DNA of 64,000 nt from Palleronia sp. LCG004 (GCF_032931615.1 NZ_CP136761.1:1-64000), one strand, 5' to 3'. Numbered from the stretch's first letter, positions 1 through 9,378 are shown. Notes: generated by a model from the letters alone, not told the origin. Numbers and translations: made by a program.

Positions 1-158
1 GAGAGAGGCCGTGGCGCGATACATGCGGGGGTCTCTGTCTTGGCTTACGGCTGCGAGGAGCTTGCAGCCACCTGCCCAGAAGGACAAGACGACACACACA
101 GATCGCACCGGCACCACGTCAGACACCAAGACCACTTACCAAGGCGACCTCTGCCGAT

Positions 159-752
159 CTACGCCGGACGGAAGCCCTTCCACTCCCCTTCCAAGCCCGC
201 ATCCATCATCGCCTCCCTGTCGGGCAGGTCAACGAGGGAAACCAGACCGAACGCGGCGAGGAAGCCTTGCGTGGTGACGAAGGTGTAGGGCGCACCGGGC
301 TTCGGGGCGCGCGGGCCGGGGGCGATGAGATCGCGGGCCCGCAGGCGGGAGAGGAGATCGCGAGGCACGTCCTGGCCTAAGATATCCTTGAGGTCTTCGC
401 GGGTCAGCGGCTGGTGATACGCGATGGCGGCCAGCACCGCGACCTCCCGCTCCGACAACTCGGGCGCCTGGGCCTCGGCTGCACCGCTCGCAAGGATCGC
501 GTCGGCAAAAGCCGGCCGCGTCCTCAGAAGCCATGCATCGCCCGCCCTCGCAACCTCGTAGGGCCGGTCGGCGAGCTCCGCGCGCAGATCCTCAATTAGC
601 AGCTCGATCGAGACCCCCTGCCCCACCACGCGCGCGAGATCGCCGCGCGGCACCGGCGCGGCGGCCGCGAAGAGCACCGCCTCGATCCGCGAGATCCATG
701 TCCGCCAGCGCAGTGACTGCGGCAGATCCCCGAGCTCTCGATCGAACGCCAT
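159..752 (-). CDS. scpB: SMC-Scp complex subunit ScpB (accessory copy)
   Basis: Winged-helix subunit that in the family joins ScpA and SMC to organise DNA for segregation. The 197-residue reading begins at ATG 752 (MAFDRELGDLPQSLRWRTW). It shows the usual first winged helix (residues about 15-70, RIEAVLFAAAAPVPRGDLA) and a second one around residues 110-165 (ELSEREVAVLAAIAYHQPLT, then GAPYTFVTTQGFLAAFGL). The reading frame stays open upstream, but homology starts at this ATG. Its start codon shares one base (TGATG) with the stop of the DUF1403 remnant, so the two were translationally coupled. Partnership with DUF1403 and the absence of scpA mark it as an accessory copy, of the sort carried on plasmids and islands (family knowledge), not the housekeeping gene. 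Confidence 0.85.
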   Translation of the reverse strand: MAFDRELGDLPQSLRWRTWISRIEAVLFAAAAPVPRGDLARVVGQGVSIELLIEDLRAELADRPYEVARAGDAWLLRTRPAFADAILASGAAEAQAPELSEREVAVLAAIAYHQPLTREDLKDILGQDVPRDLLSRLRARDLIAPGPRAPKPGAPYTFVTTQGFLAAFGLVSLVDLPDREAMMDAGLEGEWKGFRPA

Positions 753-952
753 CAAAGACCGTAGAGCCGGAACGACGCCCGCCCCGTCAGTTCGCGCGCG
801 AGGCCGAGCTCCACCAGACGCTCCACGAACCTCCGCGCCGCCCGGTTCGTCAGAGGCGTCAGCGCCGAAGGGGCGATCGCATCCTGCGCGAGCATCTTGG
901 CCACCGCCTCGGCCTTGCCTTTGGTCCTGAGCCTGGGCAGCGCTCGCCTCGA
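752..952 (-). pseudogene. DUF1403 family protein, C-terminal remnant
   Basis: The last 65 or so codons before the TGA at 752-754 read as the conserved C-terminus of DUF1403 proteins: KGKAEAVAKMLAQDAIAPSA, then LTNRAARRFVERLVELG, then RELTGRASFRLYGL. Full-length members are several times longer. Upstream of about 950 the same frame turns into low-complexity Arg/Pro/Ser sequence with no family resemblance, so the N-terminal part has been lost or shifted out of frame. Function is unknown; the family commonly sits directly before an scpB-like gene in Rhizobiales and Rhodobacterales, as here. The 5' boundary given is where recognisable similarity ends, not a start codon. Confidence 0.6.
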
Positions 953-1244
953 GCTGCGCCATGCCCCCTTGCAGGGCGGGCGCGAGTGTGAACCCCTTCG
1001 GCTGGGTGGCGGACCTCTGCCTTTCCACGCACTGAAGCGCGGCGAAGGCGAAAGGGGCCAATCCTGCGCGTCTTGGAGACCGCGGGGCGTAGCGATATTC
1101 GCGCATGGCGAGGCCTTATGACGCAGCGGCGTGGTCGGTCGATGGATCGGAGGCAACCAGCGCAGGTGCTCCGGACCATCCCCTGCGCCCGTTCGCAATA
1201 GGATCGATCAAGTCGGACTACGCCTGATGCCGGATGGTATTGGG
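953..1244. other. Gene-free junction beside the truncated DUF1403
   Basis: About 290 bases between the DUF1403 remnant and the next credible gene. Frames are open on both strands, but their translations are Arg/Pro-rich and I recognise nothing. One minus-strand frame (starting MREYRYAPRSP, near 1106) is open into scpB, but I cannot assign it. No inverted repeats or transposase fragments were seen that would explain the truncation. The first 158 bases of the window also hold nothing recognisable. Confidence 0.4.
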
Positions 1245-1514
1245 CTATTGCGGCGTATCGTCATCCACCGGCGGCAGATCGACGCGGCCCTCGGGGCGCG
1301 CTTCGGCCACGCCTTCGATCCCGGCGACATCGGCAAGGCGATCCGGCGCGCACCGCCCGAAGATGAGCCCGAGCTCGGGCATCTCGCTTTCGACAACGAC
1401 GCCGTGCCGGCCGAGCTCGTCGCCGATCTGACGGCTCTGCAGGCGGGCACGGTCCTCCAGAGTCACGATGATCGAGATATGTGTCACGGTCATCTCTTTG
1501 CCCCAGTCACTCAT
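1245..1514 (-). CDS. Small inhibitor-I9/propeptide-like protein paired with the subtilase
   Basis: An 89-residue protein of the size and pattern of the ferredoxin-like I9 fold of subtilisin propeptides: a beta-strand (THISIIVTLEDRARLQSRQI), a helix with a Gly-rich turn, then ELGLIFGRCAPDRLADVAGI and a charged tail ending PPVDDDTPQ. It has no signal peptide. Its ATG at 1512-1514 lies inside the end of the subtilase gene (8-base overlap), so the two are translated together. I infer a trans-acting chaperone or inhibitor of the neighbouring protease. Relatives of this size are sometimes labelled ketohydroxyglutarate aldolase in databases; nothing in the sequence supports an aldolase. Confidence 0.6.
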   Translation of the reverse strand: MSDWGKEMTVTHISIIVTLEDRARLQSRQIGDELGRHGVVVESEMPELGLIFGRCAPDRLADVAGIEGVAEARPEGRVDLPPVDDDTPQ

Positions 1515-2703
1515 CGCCGCGCGCGGGAGGCGGTGCCTGAACCAGCCCCGCGCCGACGTCGCGCGCGGAAAGCGGCAGCTTTCGGGCGCTTTCGATCAGA
1601 CGATCCCAAAGCGCCGCGCCGCGCAGGGCCGGATCGCTCTCGGCCCAGAGCGCCGCGACCCCCGCGACATGGGGCGTCGCCATGCTGGTGCCCGAAAGCG
1701 CGCGATAATCGCGCGGACGCGGTACGCTCGACAGCACATCGACGCCCGGCGCAGCGAGGTCGATCCCCCCGCCATCGGGATTGATCCCGCCATTCGAGAA
1801 CGGGGCGATCGCGAGCATTTCGTCGAGGGCCGCGACGGAAAGGATCGAGGGCGAATTGGCGGGCGCGCCCGCCGGCGCGATATATCCGACCTGCCTGCGG
1901 CTGTCGTTGCCTGCCGCCGCGACGATGAGACTGCCACTGTCGAGGGCCAGACGGCCGATCCGTTCGTAGGCGGTGGAATGGACCTCGCCCGGGCGCACCG
2001 CACGGCCGAGCGACATGGAGATTACCTCGCATCCCTGTCTCACGGCCCAGAGCATCCCGGCGATGATGTCACGCTCGCGCCCCGATCCCTGGTCGTTCAA
2101 CACCTTGCCGACATGCAGCGACGCACCGGGGGCCACGCCGTAACGCGGTACCCCCGGCAGCGCGGATCGGCCCGCCGCGGTGCCGGCGCAATGGGTACCG
2201 TGGCCCTGCGCGTCCATGACCTCTTCGCCCGTGACGAAGCTTTGCGAGACGATCGACCTGTCGCGATAATCGGGATGTCCCGCGTCGATACCGGTATCGA
2301 GCACGCAGAGGCGGATGCCGTCGCCGCTCCGGGGGCTGTCGATCGCCCCCGTGGCGGCAAGTCCCCAGCTGCGCTCCGTGTCGTCCTCGAATCCCGCTCC
2401 TGCCTCGGTGTCGAACAGCCAGAATTCCGGGCGGGTCCGCTCCACCCCCTCGCTGCGTCCGAGCGCGGCGGCGACGCTTTCGCCATCCTCGCGCGCAGGC
2501 ACGATGGCGATCCCGATTTCCTCGAAGACGAGGATCGCCTCGCCGCCGGGCGGAGTCTCGCTTCCGGCGATGCGGATGGCCCCTGCCCCCGCCGCGCGTT
2601 CGACGGCTTCGATCTGCGCCGGGCCGGACATGCCCGGACGGAAGGTGACGAGTGTGCCGCCGGTCGGGCGGGGCCTCAGGACGTCGAGAACGGCGTCGGA
2701 CAT
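1507..2703 (-). CDS. S8 family subtilisin-like serine peptidase
   Basis: 398-residue subtilase with the complete catalytic triad: Asp136 in CVLDTGIDAGHPDY, His168 in DAQGHGTHCAGT and Ser340 in LSGTSMATPHVAG. The oxyanion-hole Asn266 is in VAAAGNDS. Residues about 15-100 look like an I9-type propeptide. There is no signal peptide or membrane anchor, so it is probably cytoplasmic or released by another route. The chosen ATG at 2701-2703 is preceded by a good ribosome-binding site (GAAAGGAG); the frame continues further upstream but is not needed. It overlaps the small I9-like gene downstream and is divergent from the aldehyde dehydrogenase. Family confidence is high; the physiological substrate is unknown. 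Confidence 0.9.
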   Translation of the reverse strand: MSDAVLDVLRPRPTGGTLVTFRPGMSGPAQIEAVERAAGAGAIRIAGSETPPGGEAILVFEEIGIAIVPAREDGESVAAALGRSEGVERTRPEFWLFDTEAGAGFEDDTERSWGLAATGAIDSPRSGDGIRLCVLDTGIDAGHPDYRDRSIVSQSFVTGEEVMDAQGHGTHCAGTAAGRSALPGVPRYGVAPGASLHVGKVLNDQGSGRERDIIAGMLWAVRQGCEVISMSLGRAVRPGEVHSTAYERIGRLALDSGSLIVAAAGNDSRRQVGYIAPAGAPANSPSILSVAALDEMLAIAPFSNGGINPDGGGIDLAAPGVDVLSSVPRPRDYRALSGTSMATPHVAGVAALWAESDPALRGAALWDRLIESARKLPLSARDVGAGLVQAPPPARGDE

Positions 2704-2934
2704 GGTGCTCCTTTCGCGGCCGGGGCGGCATCGGAACCCGCCACATGGGGGGCAAACCCCCCGGCGAATTGCACGGTTCCGCCGGAATGCCCGCGTGGCG
2801 CCCCGCGCAAGAACCTGTTCCGGGCGGGACGGGGCACGGGCGATCCTGCCGTCGCGGTCCATCGCTTCGGCATCCCCGCCTGCCCCGCCCTGTCATCATG
2901 GTGGCAACCGTCCCTCCGCAGAAGGATTCAGCAT

Positions 2935-4398
2935 ATGTCCGCACCGCTCACCCATCTTGCCCGCACCGGCCGGCTGGACCGCTTTCTGATCGGCGGAGAA
3001 TGGGTGGCACCCCTCGGTACGGGAAGCTGCATGGTCGTGAACCCGGCGACGGAGACCGAGATCTGTCACGTTCCGATGGGCAATGCGCGCGACGTTGATG
3101 CCGCCGTCACCGCGGCGCGGGACGCGTTCGAGGGCTGGAGCGCACATACCCCCGAGGATCGCGCGGCCCGGCTCGACAGGCTGGCCGACTTGATGGAGGA
3201 TCGCGCGGAGCTTCTGGCCGCCTGCCTGACGGAGGAGATGGGGGCCGCCATCGCGAGCGCGCGCGCCCTGCAGGTGCCCCTTGCCGTCGCCCATCTCAGA
3301 ACTGCCTGCGAGGTGCTGAGGAACTTCGAGTTCACCAGCCCGCGCGGCACGACCGCCATCACCCACGAACCCATCGGCGTCTGTGCGCTGATCACGCCCT
3401 GGAACTGGCCACTCTACCAGATCACCGCGAAGCTTGGTCCCGCGCTCGCCGCGGGCTGCACGATCGTCCTGAAGCCGAGCGAGCTCGCCCCGCTGAGCGC
3501 GATCCTCTTCGCCGAGCTTGTCGAGGAAGCCGGATTTCCTGCCGGTGTCTTCAACCTCGTCCAAGGCGATGGGCCCGGGGTGGGTACCGCGCTTGCCACG
3601 CACGAGGGTGTCGACATGATCTCGGTCACCGGATCGACACGTGCTGGCGTCGCGGTGGCGAAAGCGGCGGCCGACACGGTCAAGCGCGTGGCGCAGGAGC
3701 TTGGCGGCAAGTCCCCGAACGTGATCCTGCCGGATGCCGATCTCGACCGCGCGGTGTCGATGGGCGTGGCGTCGGGGATGCGCAATCTGGGGCAATCCTG
3801 CAGCGCACCCACCCGAATGATCGTCCCGCGCGCGGTGCTGCAGGAGGTCGAGGCCATCGCCGCGCGGGCCGTTTCGGACATCGTCGTGGGCGATCCGACC
3901 GATCCCGCCGCGACGCATGGCGCGATCGCGAATCGCGCCCAATACGAGCGCGTCATCGCCATCATCGAGGCCGGCCTGTCCGAAGGTGCGCGCATCGTCG
4001 CGGGCGGACCGGGCCGCCCTGAGGGCCTGACGCGGGGGTATTTTGTACGTCCGACGATCTTTTCCGAAGTCCGCACCGACATGCGCATCGCGCAGGAGGA
4101 GATATTCGGCCCCGTGCTCTGCATCATCCCCTACGACGACGAGGAGGAGGCCGTGCGGATCGCAAACGATACTGTCTACGGGCTCGGCGCGCATGTGCAG
4201 GGGCGCGACATGGACCGCGTGCGGGCCGTCGCGCGCCGGATCCGCGCGGGTCAGGTGCTTCTCAACAATCCCGGCTGGGATCCGCACGCGCCCTTCGGCG
4301 GCTACAAGCGATCGGGCAACGGCCGCGAATTCGGGCGGGAGGGCCTGCTCGATTATCTCGAGGTGAAGGCCATCCTCGGCCATTTTCCCGTGGATTGA
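2935..4398 (+). CDS. NAD(P)-dependent aldehyde dehydrogenase
   Basis: 487-residue member of the ALDH superfamily, oxidising an aldehyde to a carboxylate. The nucleophile Cys289 lies in NLGQSCSAPTRM and the general base Glu255 in AQELGGKSPNV. The cofactor-site signatures ITPWNWPL and VTGSTRAGV and the C-terminal EEIFGPVLCI motif are present. Start ATG 2935 follows AGAAGGATTCAGCAT. It sits alone, between the divergent protease gene and a 565-base gap before the Dpp-type importer. It may serve the amine-oxidation region to its right, where FAD oxidases would make aldehydes, but shared transcription is not shown. The substrate cannot be read from sequence. Confidence 0.9.
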   Translation: MSAPLTHLARTGRLDRFLIGGEWVAPLGTGSCMVVNPATETEICHVPMGNARDVDAAVTAARDAFEGWSAHTPEDRAARLDRLADLMEDRAELLAACLTEEMGAAIASARALQVPLAVAHLRTACEVLRNFEFTSPRGTTAITHEPIGVCALITPWNWPLYQITAKLGPALAAGCTIVLKPSELAPLSAILFAELVEEAGFPAGVFNLVQGDGPGVGTALATHEGVDMISVTGSTRAGVAVAKAAADTVKRVAQELGGKSPNVILPDADLDRAVSMGVASGMRNLGQSCSAPTRMIVPRAVLQEVEAIAARAVSDIVVGDPTDPAATHGAIANRAQYERVIAIIEAGLSEGARIVAGGPGRPEGLTRGYFVRPTIFSEVRTDMRIAQEEIFGPVLCIIPYDDEEEAVRIANDTVYGLGAHVQGRDMDRVRAVARRIRAGQVLLNNPGWDPHAPFGGYKRSGNGREFGREGLLDYLEVKAILGHFPVD

Positions 4399-4963
4399 GC
4401 GGTCCGCGACGACCCGGCAGAATCCTCTGCCATGTTGCGGTGCTTCGCCATCATCCACTGCGCGGACGCGCTTATCGGCATCGATTGCTCTGCCGGCCGC
4501 GTCACGCTCGGTTCAACAGAGGGCCCGTGCAGAAGGGCCCCGATCGTACCGACAGGAGCCGACATGACAGATTTCCAGACATTCGACCACGACCCGGCAG
4601 AACCCCGGCCAGGAACGTGCCTTGGCCCTGCCGGGTCCGTCACCGCGCAGGATCCCCACATCGCGCGGACGTCTGATGCCCGCCCCCGGGACTGAGCGCA
4701 TCGCGATCCGACCGGGCCGGATCCGCGATGCGGACGGACCGCGACAGGAAATGCCTCGCAATGGGGACAGGACGGCCGTTCCTGCCGCGGCCCCGCCCGA
4801 AAACGACATCAAGCGGACCCGAAGCTCGTCAGACTTGCCGGAACGGGTGCACGACCTTCCGGCCCACGATGCGCAGGAGCCGGCGGATCACCACCCCCGA
4901 GCATCGGCCGAACACCGCGCTGCGGCACCCGGCTCGACGCGCAGCCAGAAGGAAGATGATCCG
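4399..4963 (+). other. 565-base gene-free region with short direct and inverted repeats
   Basis: No frame here has a convincing start, codon pattern or family match. Two identical 14-mers (ACGACCCGGCAGAA) lie exactly 180 bases apart, at 4409-4422 and 4589-4602. The second contains GACCCGGCAG (4591-4600), which pairs perfectly with CTGCCGGGTC at 4628-4637 across a 27-base loop. The segment probably carries the 3' end of the aldehyde dehydrogenase transcript and the promoter and leader of the ABC operon that starts at 4964. The repeats could be regulatory or chance. Confidence 0.4.
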
Positions 4964-6631
4964 ATGATTGCTGCAGGTCGACCCACCGTCCAACCGGATA
5001 TCGCGCTGTCGGTGCGCGGGCTGACCCTGCGCCTGCCCGACGGAATGGAGCGGCGCAACGCGATCGAAGACGTCACCTTCGATCTCGAACGCGGCAAGAT
5101 CCTCTGCGTCATCGGCGAGTCCGGCTCGGGCAAGTCGGTGACGGCCAATACCGTGATGGGCCTTCTGCCCCGGGCCATCCGGACCAGTGCGGGGTCCATC
5201 ACGCTCGAGGGGCGCGAGATCGTCGGGATGCCGACCGAGGAGCTGCGTGACCTGCGCGGCCGGGTGGTGTCGATGATCTTCCAGGATCCGCTTTCGGCGC
5301 TGAACCCGCTGATGACGGTCGGCGCACAGATCGACGAGGCGATGGCCGCGCATGGGCTGGGCACGCAGCGCTCGCGTCGCGAACGGGCGGTGGAACTCCT
5401 GAACGAGGTCGGCCTGCCCGACCCGGAACTCATGTATCACCAGTACCCGTTCCGCCTGTCGGGCGGCCAGCGGCAACGGGTGATGATCGCCATGGCGCTG
5501 TCGCTCGAGCCCACGATCCTCATCGCGGACGAGCCCACCACCGCGCTCGACGTGACGACGCAGGCACAGATCCTCGAGCTCATCCGCGACATCCAGCGCC
5601 GCAAGGGCATGAGCGTCATGTTCATCACCCACGATTTCGGCGTCGTGGCCGAAATCGCCGACACCGTCGTCGTGATGGAGAAGGGCCGCGTGGTCGAGCG
5701 CGGCAGCGCCGACAAGGTTCTGAAATCGCCCGATCATCCCTATACCAGACGTCTGATCGCGGCCGTTCCGCACCTGCGCGCCGAGGATCGCCCGCGAGAG
5801 CCCGGATCGTCGGCGAATGCGGAACCGCTGCTGAGTGTGCGCGGCCTCGCCAAGACCTATCGCAGCGGCAGCGTCCTCTTTCGCACTTTGCGCGAGGTTC
5901 CGGCGGTGCGTGACGTGTCGTTCGAGGTCCGGCCGGGCCACACGCTCGGCATCGTGGGCGAGAGCGGTTCGGGAAAATCCTCACTCGGGCGGCTTCTCGT
6001 GCGGTTGATGGATTCCGATGCGGGCGAGATCATGTTCGAAGGGCGTGACATCGCCGGCGTCTCCGACGGGGCGTTCCGCGCCCTTCGTCCCGAGATCCAG
6101 ATGATCTTCCAGGATCCCTTCGCCTCGCTCAATCCGCGCATGAACGTCGGCACGATCCTGACCGTGGGCCCGAGGGCGCATGGCATGTCGGCCGCAAAGG
6201 CCCGCGAGGAGGCGAAATCGCTTCTCTCGCTTGTCGGGCTCGATGCAGGCGCGTTCGAGCGCTATCCGCACGAATTCTCCGGCGGGCAACGACAGCGGAT
6301 CGGCATCGCGCGCGCACTGATGTTCAAACCCAAGATCCTCGTCGCGGACGAGGCGGTCTCGGCGCTCGACGTGTCGATCCAAGCGCAGATCCTGGAGCTT
6401 CTCGACCGGATCCAGCGCGAGACCGGCGTGGCGATGATCTTCATCACCCACGATCTGCGCGTGGCCAGCCAGATCTGCGACGAGATCGCGGTCATGCAGA
6501 AAGGCCGGATCGTCGAATACGGGCCGCCGTCGAAGATCTTCTTCGATCCGGCCCATGCCTACACGCGCGAACTTGTCGCCGCGATCCCCGGCGAGGATGT
6601 CGCGCCCGGACCCGCGGCCGCGCGGGGCTGA
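4964..6631 (+). CDS. Opp/Dpp-type ABC transporter, fused tandem ATPase
   Basis: 555-residue protein carrying two complete ABC ATPases of the oligopeptide/dipeptide/nickel class (DppD-DppF fusion). Domain 1 has Walker A GESGSGKS at residues 51-58, signature LSGGQRQRV and Walker [13 protein letters not shown]. Domain 2 has Walker [10 protein letters not shown] near residue 333, signature [10 protein letters not shown] and [12 protein letters not shown]; the usual Glu-Pro-Thr is here Glu-Ala-Val. Start ATG 4964 follows AGAAGGAAGATGATCCG; the longer open frame upstream is not coding. It is the first gene of an importer operon with the binding protein and two permeases just downstream, an order with the ATPase ahead of the binding protein. 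It energises uptake of a peptide-like or amine substrate at the cytoplasmic face. Confidence 0.93.
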   Translation: MIAAGRPTVQPDIALSVRGLTLRLPDGMERRNAIEDVTFDLERGKILCVIGESGSGKSVTANTVMGLLPRAIRTSAGSITLEGREIVGMPTEELRDLRGRVVSMIFQDPLSALNPLMTVGAQIDEAMAAHGLGTQRSRRERAVELLNEVGLPDPELMYHQYPFRLSGGQRQRVMIAMALSLEPTILIADEPTTALDVTTQAQILELIRDIQRRKGMSVMFITHDFGVVAEIADTVVVMEKGRVVERGSADKVLKSPDHPYTRRLIAAVPHLRAEDRPREPGSSANAEPLLSVRGLAKTYRSGSVLFRTLREVPAVRDVSFEVRPGHTLGIVGESGSGKSSLGRLLVRLMDSDAGEIMFEGRDIAGVSDGAFRALRPEIQMIFQDPFASLNPRMNVGTILTVGPRAHGMSAAKAREEAKSLLSLVGLDAGAFERYPHEFSGGQRQRIGIARALMFKPKILVADEAVSALDVSIQAQILELLDRIQRETGVAMIFITHDLRVASQICDEIAVMQKGRIVEYGPPSKIFFDPAHAYTRELVAAIPGEDVAPGPAAARG

Positions 6632-6677
6632 ACCACGAAGAACCGCCAAAAGAGCAACAACAGGGAAAAGAGAGACA

Positions 6678-8345
6678 ATGACACGCAAGACAGATCTTCT
6701 GGGCGGCCCCACGCGCCGCACGACGCTTCGGCTGATGGCGGCGGGTGGTGCCGTCGGTTTCCTGGTGCCGACCCTTCTTGGACTGCCGGCCTTTGCGCAG
6801 ACCCCGCCCGAAGAGCCGTCGGGCCGGATCGTCGTAGGCCTTTCGCAGGAGCCCACGGTCTTCAATCCGCTGATGCCGCATATCGAGGTCGATGACGGCG
6901 TGGCCTTCTCGATCTTCGACGCGCTCTTCCGCATCACGCCCGAGGGCGAGATCGTCCCGAACCTCGCGACCGAAGTGCCCACGATCGAGAATGGCGGCCT
7001 CTCGGAGGACGGCCTCGAATGGCGGATCGAGCTGCGCGACGACGTGTCCTGGCACGACGGCGAGCCCTTCACCGCCGATGACGTCAAGTTCACGCTCGAG
7101 CTTATCACCGATCCCGATTTCCGCGCCTGGCGGACCACCGGCCACGACCTCGTGCGCGACATCGAGGTCGTCTCGCCCACCGAGATCACCTGGCGCATGG
7201 AAGAGCCCTTCGCGCCCTATCTCTCGTTCCTGACCGAGACATTCATCATGCCCGAGCACATCCTCGGCGCGGCGGAGGACCCGAACGAGGCCGATTTCAA
7301 CCAGGCCCCCGTCGGCACCGGCGCGTTCAAATGGGGTTCCCGGCAGGCCGGCGACAATCTCACGCTGACAGCCAATCCCGACTATCACGGCGACGGTCCC
7401 TACATCGAGGAACTCGTCTTCAAGTACATTCCCGACATGACGGTGCTCTATACGCAGTTCCGCAGCGGCGACATCGACCTCGTCGGCCAAGCCTACATCA
7501 CGGCCGACAATTACGAGGAAGCCAAGACCTTGCCGGATCGCACGGTCACGCTGGTGCCCCGCGCGACGGTCGAGTCGATCTATCTCAACCAGGAATTGCC
7601 GCAATTCCAGGATCCGGCGGTGCGCGAGGCGCTCTACATGGCGATCGACCGTCAGTCGATCATCGACATCCTCTATTTCGGCGTCGCGGGTGAGACCGAA
7701 ACCTACATGCCGCAACAGTCGCCCTACTATAATCCCGACCTGCCAAAGCACGAGTTCGACCTCGAAAAGGCGGCGGCACTGCTCGACGAGGCGGGCTGGA
7801 TGCCCGGTGACGACGGGATCCGGCAGAAGGACGGCGTCAGGCTGAGCTTCGTCAACTCGACGACCACCGGTGCGCATCTGCGCGAGCAGGCACAGCAGTT
7901 CATCCAGCAGACCCTCGCGCAGATCGGCGTCGAGATGACGATCGAGAACCTGCCGCCCGCGGTCATGTGGGGAGAGTTCTGGGGCCAGTCGGAATTCGAG
8001 ACCGCAATGGTCGGCATCACCTACCTGATCGGTGCCGATCCCGACGTCACCAACCGCTTCCACACCGACGCGATCGCGGCGCAGGGCGGCAGCGGGTCGA
8101 ACAACGCGCAATATTCCAACCCCGAGGTCGACGAACTTCTCGTTGAGGGCGCGCGCACCTTCGACACCGGGAAGCGCGAGGAGATCTACAAGCAGGTGCA
8201 GGCGATCATCCGCGACGATCTGCCGTTCCTGCCGCTGTTCCTCTACACCAACGTCTACGGACACAAGGCCGGCATCGCGGGGTTCGAACCGAACGTCAAC
8301 ACGCGTACCGAATCCTGGAACGCCGCCACCTGGTACTGGAACTGA
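6678..8345 (+). CDS. ABC transporter substrate-binding protein, family 5 (peptide/opine type)
   Basis: 555-residue periplasmic binding protein of the SBP_bac_5 family. The N-terminus is a likely twin-arginine signal (TRRTTLRLMAAGG, hydrophobic stretch, then LPAFAQ cleavage around residue 41). Family features include the early EPTVFNPLMPH segment, DDVSWHDGEPFTADDVKFTL and NPDYHGDGPYIEELVFKYI. Start ATG 6678 follows GGGAAAAGAGAGACA. It captures the substrate for the DppB/DppC-like permeases at 8428 and 9406. The Tat-type export suggests folding before export. Ligand unknown: family 5 proteins bind peptides, but also opines, sugars and nickel. A strong hairpin follows the stop codon. Confidence 0.92.
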   Translation: MTRKTDLLGGPTRRTTLRLMAAGGAVGFLVPTLLGLPAFAQTPPEEPSGRIVVGLSQEPTVFNPLMPHIEVDDGVAFSIFDALFRITPEGEIVPNLATEVPTIENGGLSEDGLEWRIELRDDVSWHDGEPFTADDVKFTLELITDPDFRAWRTTGHDLVRDIEVVSPTEITWRMEEPFAPYLSFLTETFIMPEHILGAAEDPNEADFNQAPVGTGAFKWGSRQAGDNLTLTANPDYHGDGPYIEELVFKYIPDMTVLYTQFRSGDIDLVGQAYITADNYEEAKTLPDRTVTLVPRATVESIYLNQELPQFQDPAVREALYMAIDRQSIIDILYFGVAGETETYMPQQSPYYNPDLPKHEFDLEKAAALLDEAGWMPGDDGIRQKDGVRLSFVNSTTTGAHLREQAQQFIQQTLAQIGVEMTIENLPPAVMWGEFWGQSEFETAMVGITYLIGADPDVTNRFHTDAIAAQGGSGSNNAQYSNPEVDELLVEGARTFDTGKREEIYKQVQAIIRDDLPFLPLFLYTNVYGHKAGIAGFEPNVNTRTESWNAATWYWN

Positions 8346-8356
8346 GCCGACGCTCC

Positions 8357-8382
8357 GCCGTCCGCGCATCGGCGCGGGCGGC
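8357..8382 (+). terminator. Intra-operon hairpin after the binding-protein gene
   Basis: GCCGTCCGCGC (8357-8367) pairs with GCGCGGGCGGC (8372-8382) over an ATCG loop: 11 pairs including one G-U. There is no U-tract and the permease gene follows 45 bases later, so partial termination or protection of the upstream mRNA is more likely than full termination. Confidence 0.6.
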
Positions 8383-8427
8383 ACTCCTTCCCGTCCCGAC
8401 CGACCCTTCCGCGCATCGGAGCATCCC

Positions 8428-9378
8428 ATGGCCGCCTTTCTCCTCAGCCGCCTCCTGCAAAGCGTGATCCTCCTGGTGATCGTGTCGATCATCGGTTTCG
8501 CCGTGCTGAACCTGATGCCCGGGGGGCCGCTTTCCCAGTTCGCGCTCGACCCCGGTATGACGCAGCAGGACATGGCGCGCATCGCCGAACAGCTCGGACT
8601 GAACCGACCCTTCCACATACAGTATCTCGACTGGGCGTGGCGCATGCTTCAGGGCGACTGGGGCACGTCTTTCCGCGACGGCAGCGCCGTGACCTCCGTG
8701 ATCGCGCGCCACGTTCCCGCGACGCTCCTCCTCATGGGGTCCTCGACAGTGATCGCCGTGGCCGTCGGCACCTGGATCGGTATCCGCGGGGCCACTCACC
8801 GCTATTCCGGGTTCGACTACATGGCGACGATCGGTGCCATGATCGCCCTGTCGATCCCGACGTTCTGGTTCGGCCTCATCGGCATCTACGTCTTCTCGCT
8901 CAGGCTCGACTGGCTGCCCGCCGGCAACATGTACTCGATCGGCGACGGCTCCGTGCTCGACTATCTCCATCACCTCATCATGCCCTCGATCGTGCTGGCG
9001 CTTGTCCATATCGCGATCTGGAGCCGCTTCATGCGGGGCGCGACGCTCGACGCGATCAGCCAGGATTTCGTCAAGACCGCCCGCGCCAAGGGCGTGCCCG
9101 AGCGCCGCGTCGTGATGAAACACGTGGTGGGCAACGCGTTGCTGCCGATGATCACGCTCGCGGGCGTCCAGGTGCCGTCGCTCCTGACCGGCGCGCTCGT
9201 GACCGAGACCGTCTTTACCTGGCCGGGCATGGGGCGCCTGTTCCTCGATAGTCTCGGCTACAGCGATTATCCGGTGGTGATGGGGCTGCTGATGTTCTCG
9301 GCCATCCTCACCATCGTCGCGAACCTCGTGGCCGACATCGCCGTCGCGCTGATCGACCCGCGTATCCGACTGGCCTGA
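8428..9378 (+). CDS. Opp/Dpp-type ABC transporter permease (DppB-like)
   Basis: 316-residue inner-membrane permease of the DppB/OppB class. The first helix is at residues about 9-30, followed by the hallmark LMPGGP motif, a periplasmic loop, then five further hydrophobic segments and the EAA-type ATPase contact loop (FVKTARAKGVPERRV, G at the conserved spot). Start ATG 8428 follows CGCATCGGAGCATCCC. It pairs with the DppC-like permease 27 bases downstream. With that partner it should form the translocation channel used by the fused ATPase at 4964 and the binding protein at 6678. Confidence 0.93.
   Translation: MAAFLLSRLLQSVILLVIVSIIGFAVLNLMPGGPLSQFALDPGMTQQDMARIAEQLGLNRPFHIQYLDWAWRMLQGDWGTSFRDGSAVTSVIARHVPATLLLMGSSTVIAVAVGTWIGIRGATHRYSGFDYMATIGAMIALSIPTFWFGLIGIYVFSLRLDWLPAGNMYSIGDGSVLDYLHHLIMPSIVLALVHIAIWSRFMRGATLDAISQDFVKTARAKGVPERRVVMKHVVGNALLPMITLAGVQVPSLLTGALVTETVFTWPGMGRLFLDSLGYSDYPVVMGLLMFSAILTIVANLVADIAVALIDPRIRLA

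Noticed and set aside
2747..2762. GGGGGG-CAAA-CCCCCC hairpin between the protease and the ALDH genes
   Set aside because: The genes are divergent, so a terminator makes no sense; it is a short G/C run that could easily be chance.
1468..2934. A very long plus-strand open frame running unbroken into the aldehyde dehydrogenase
   Set aside because: It lies antisense to the protease with its catalytic triad intact; the translation is Arg-rich and unlike any family. The ALDH homology begins at 2935.
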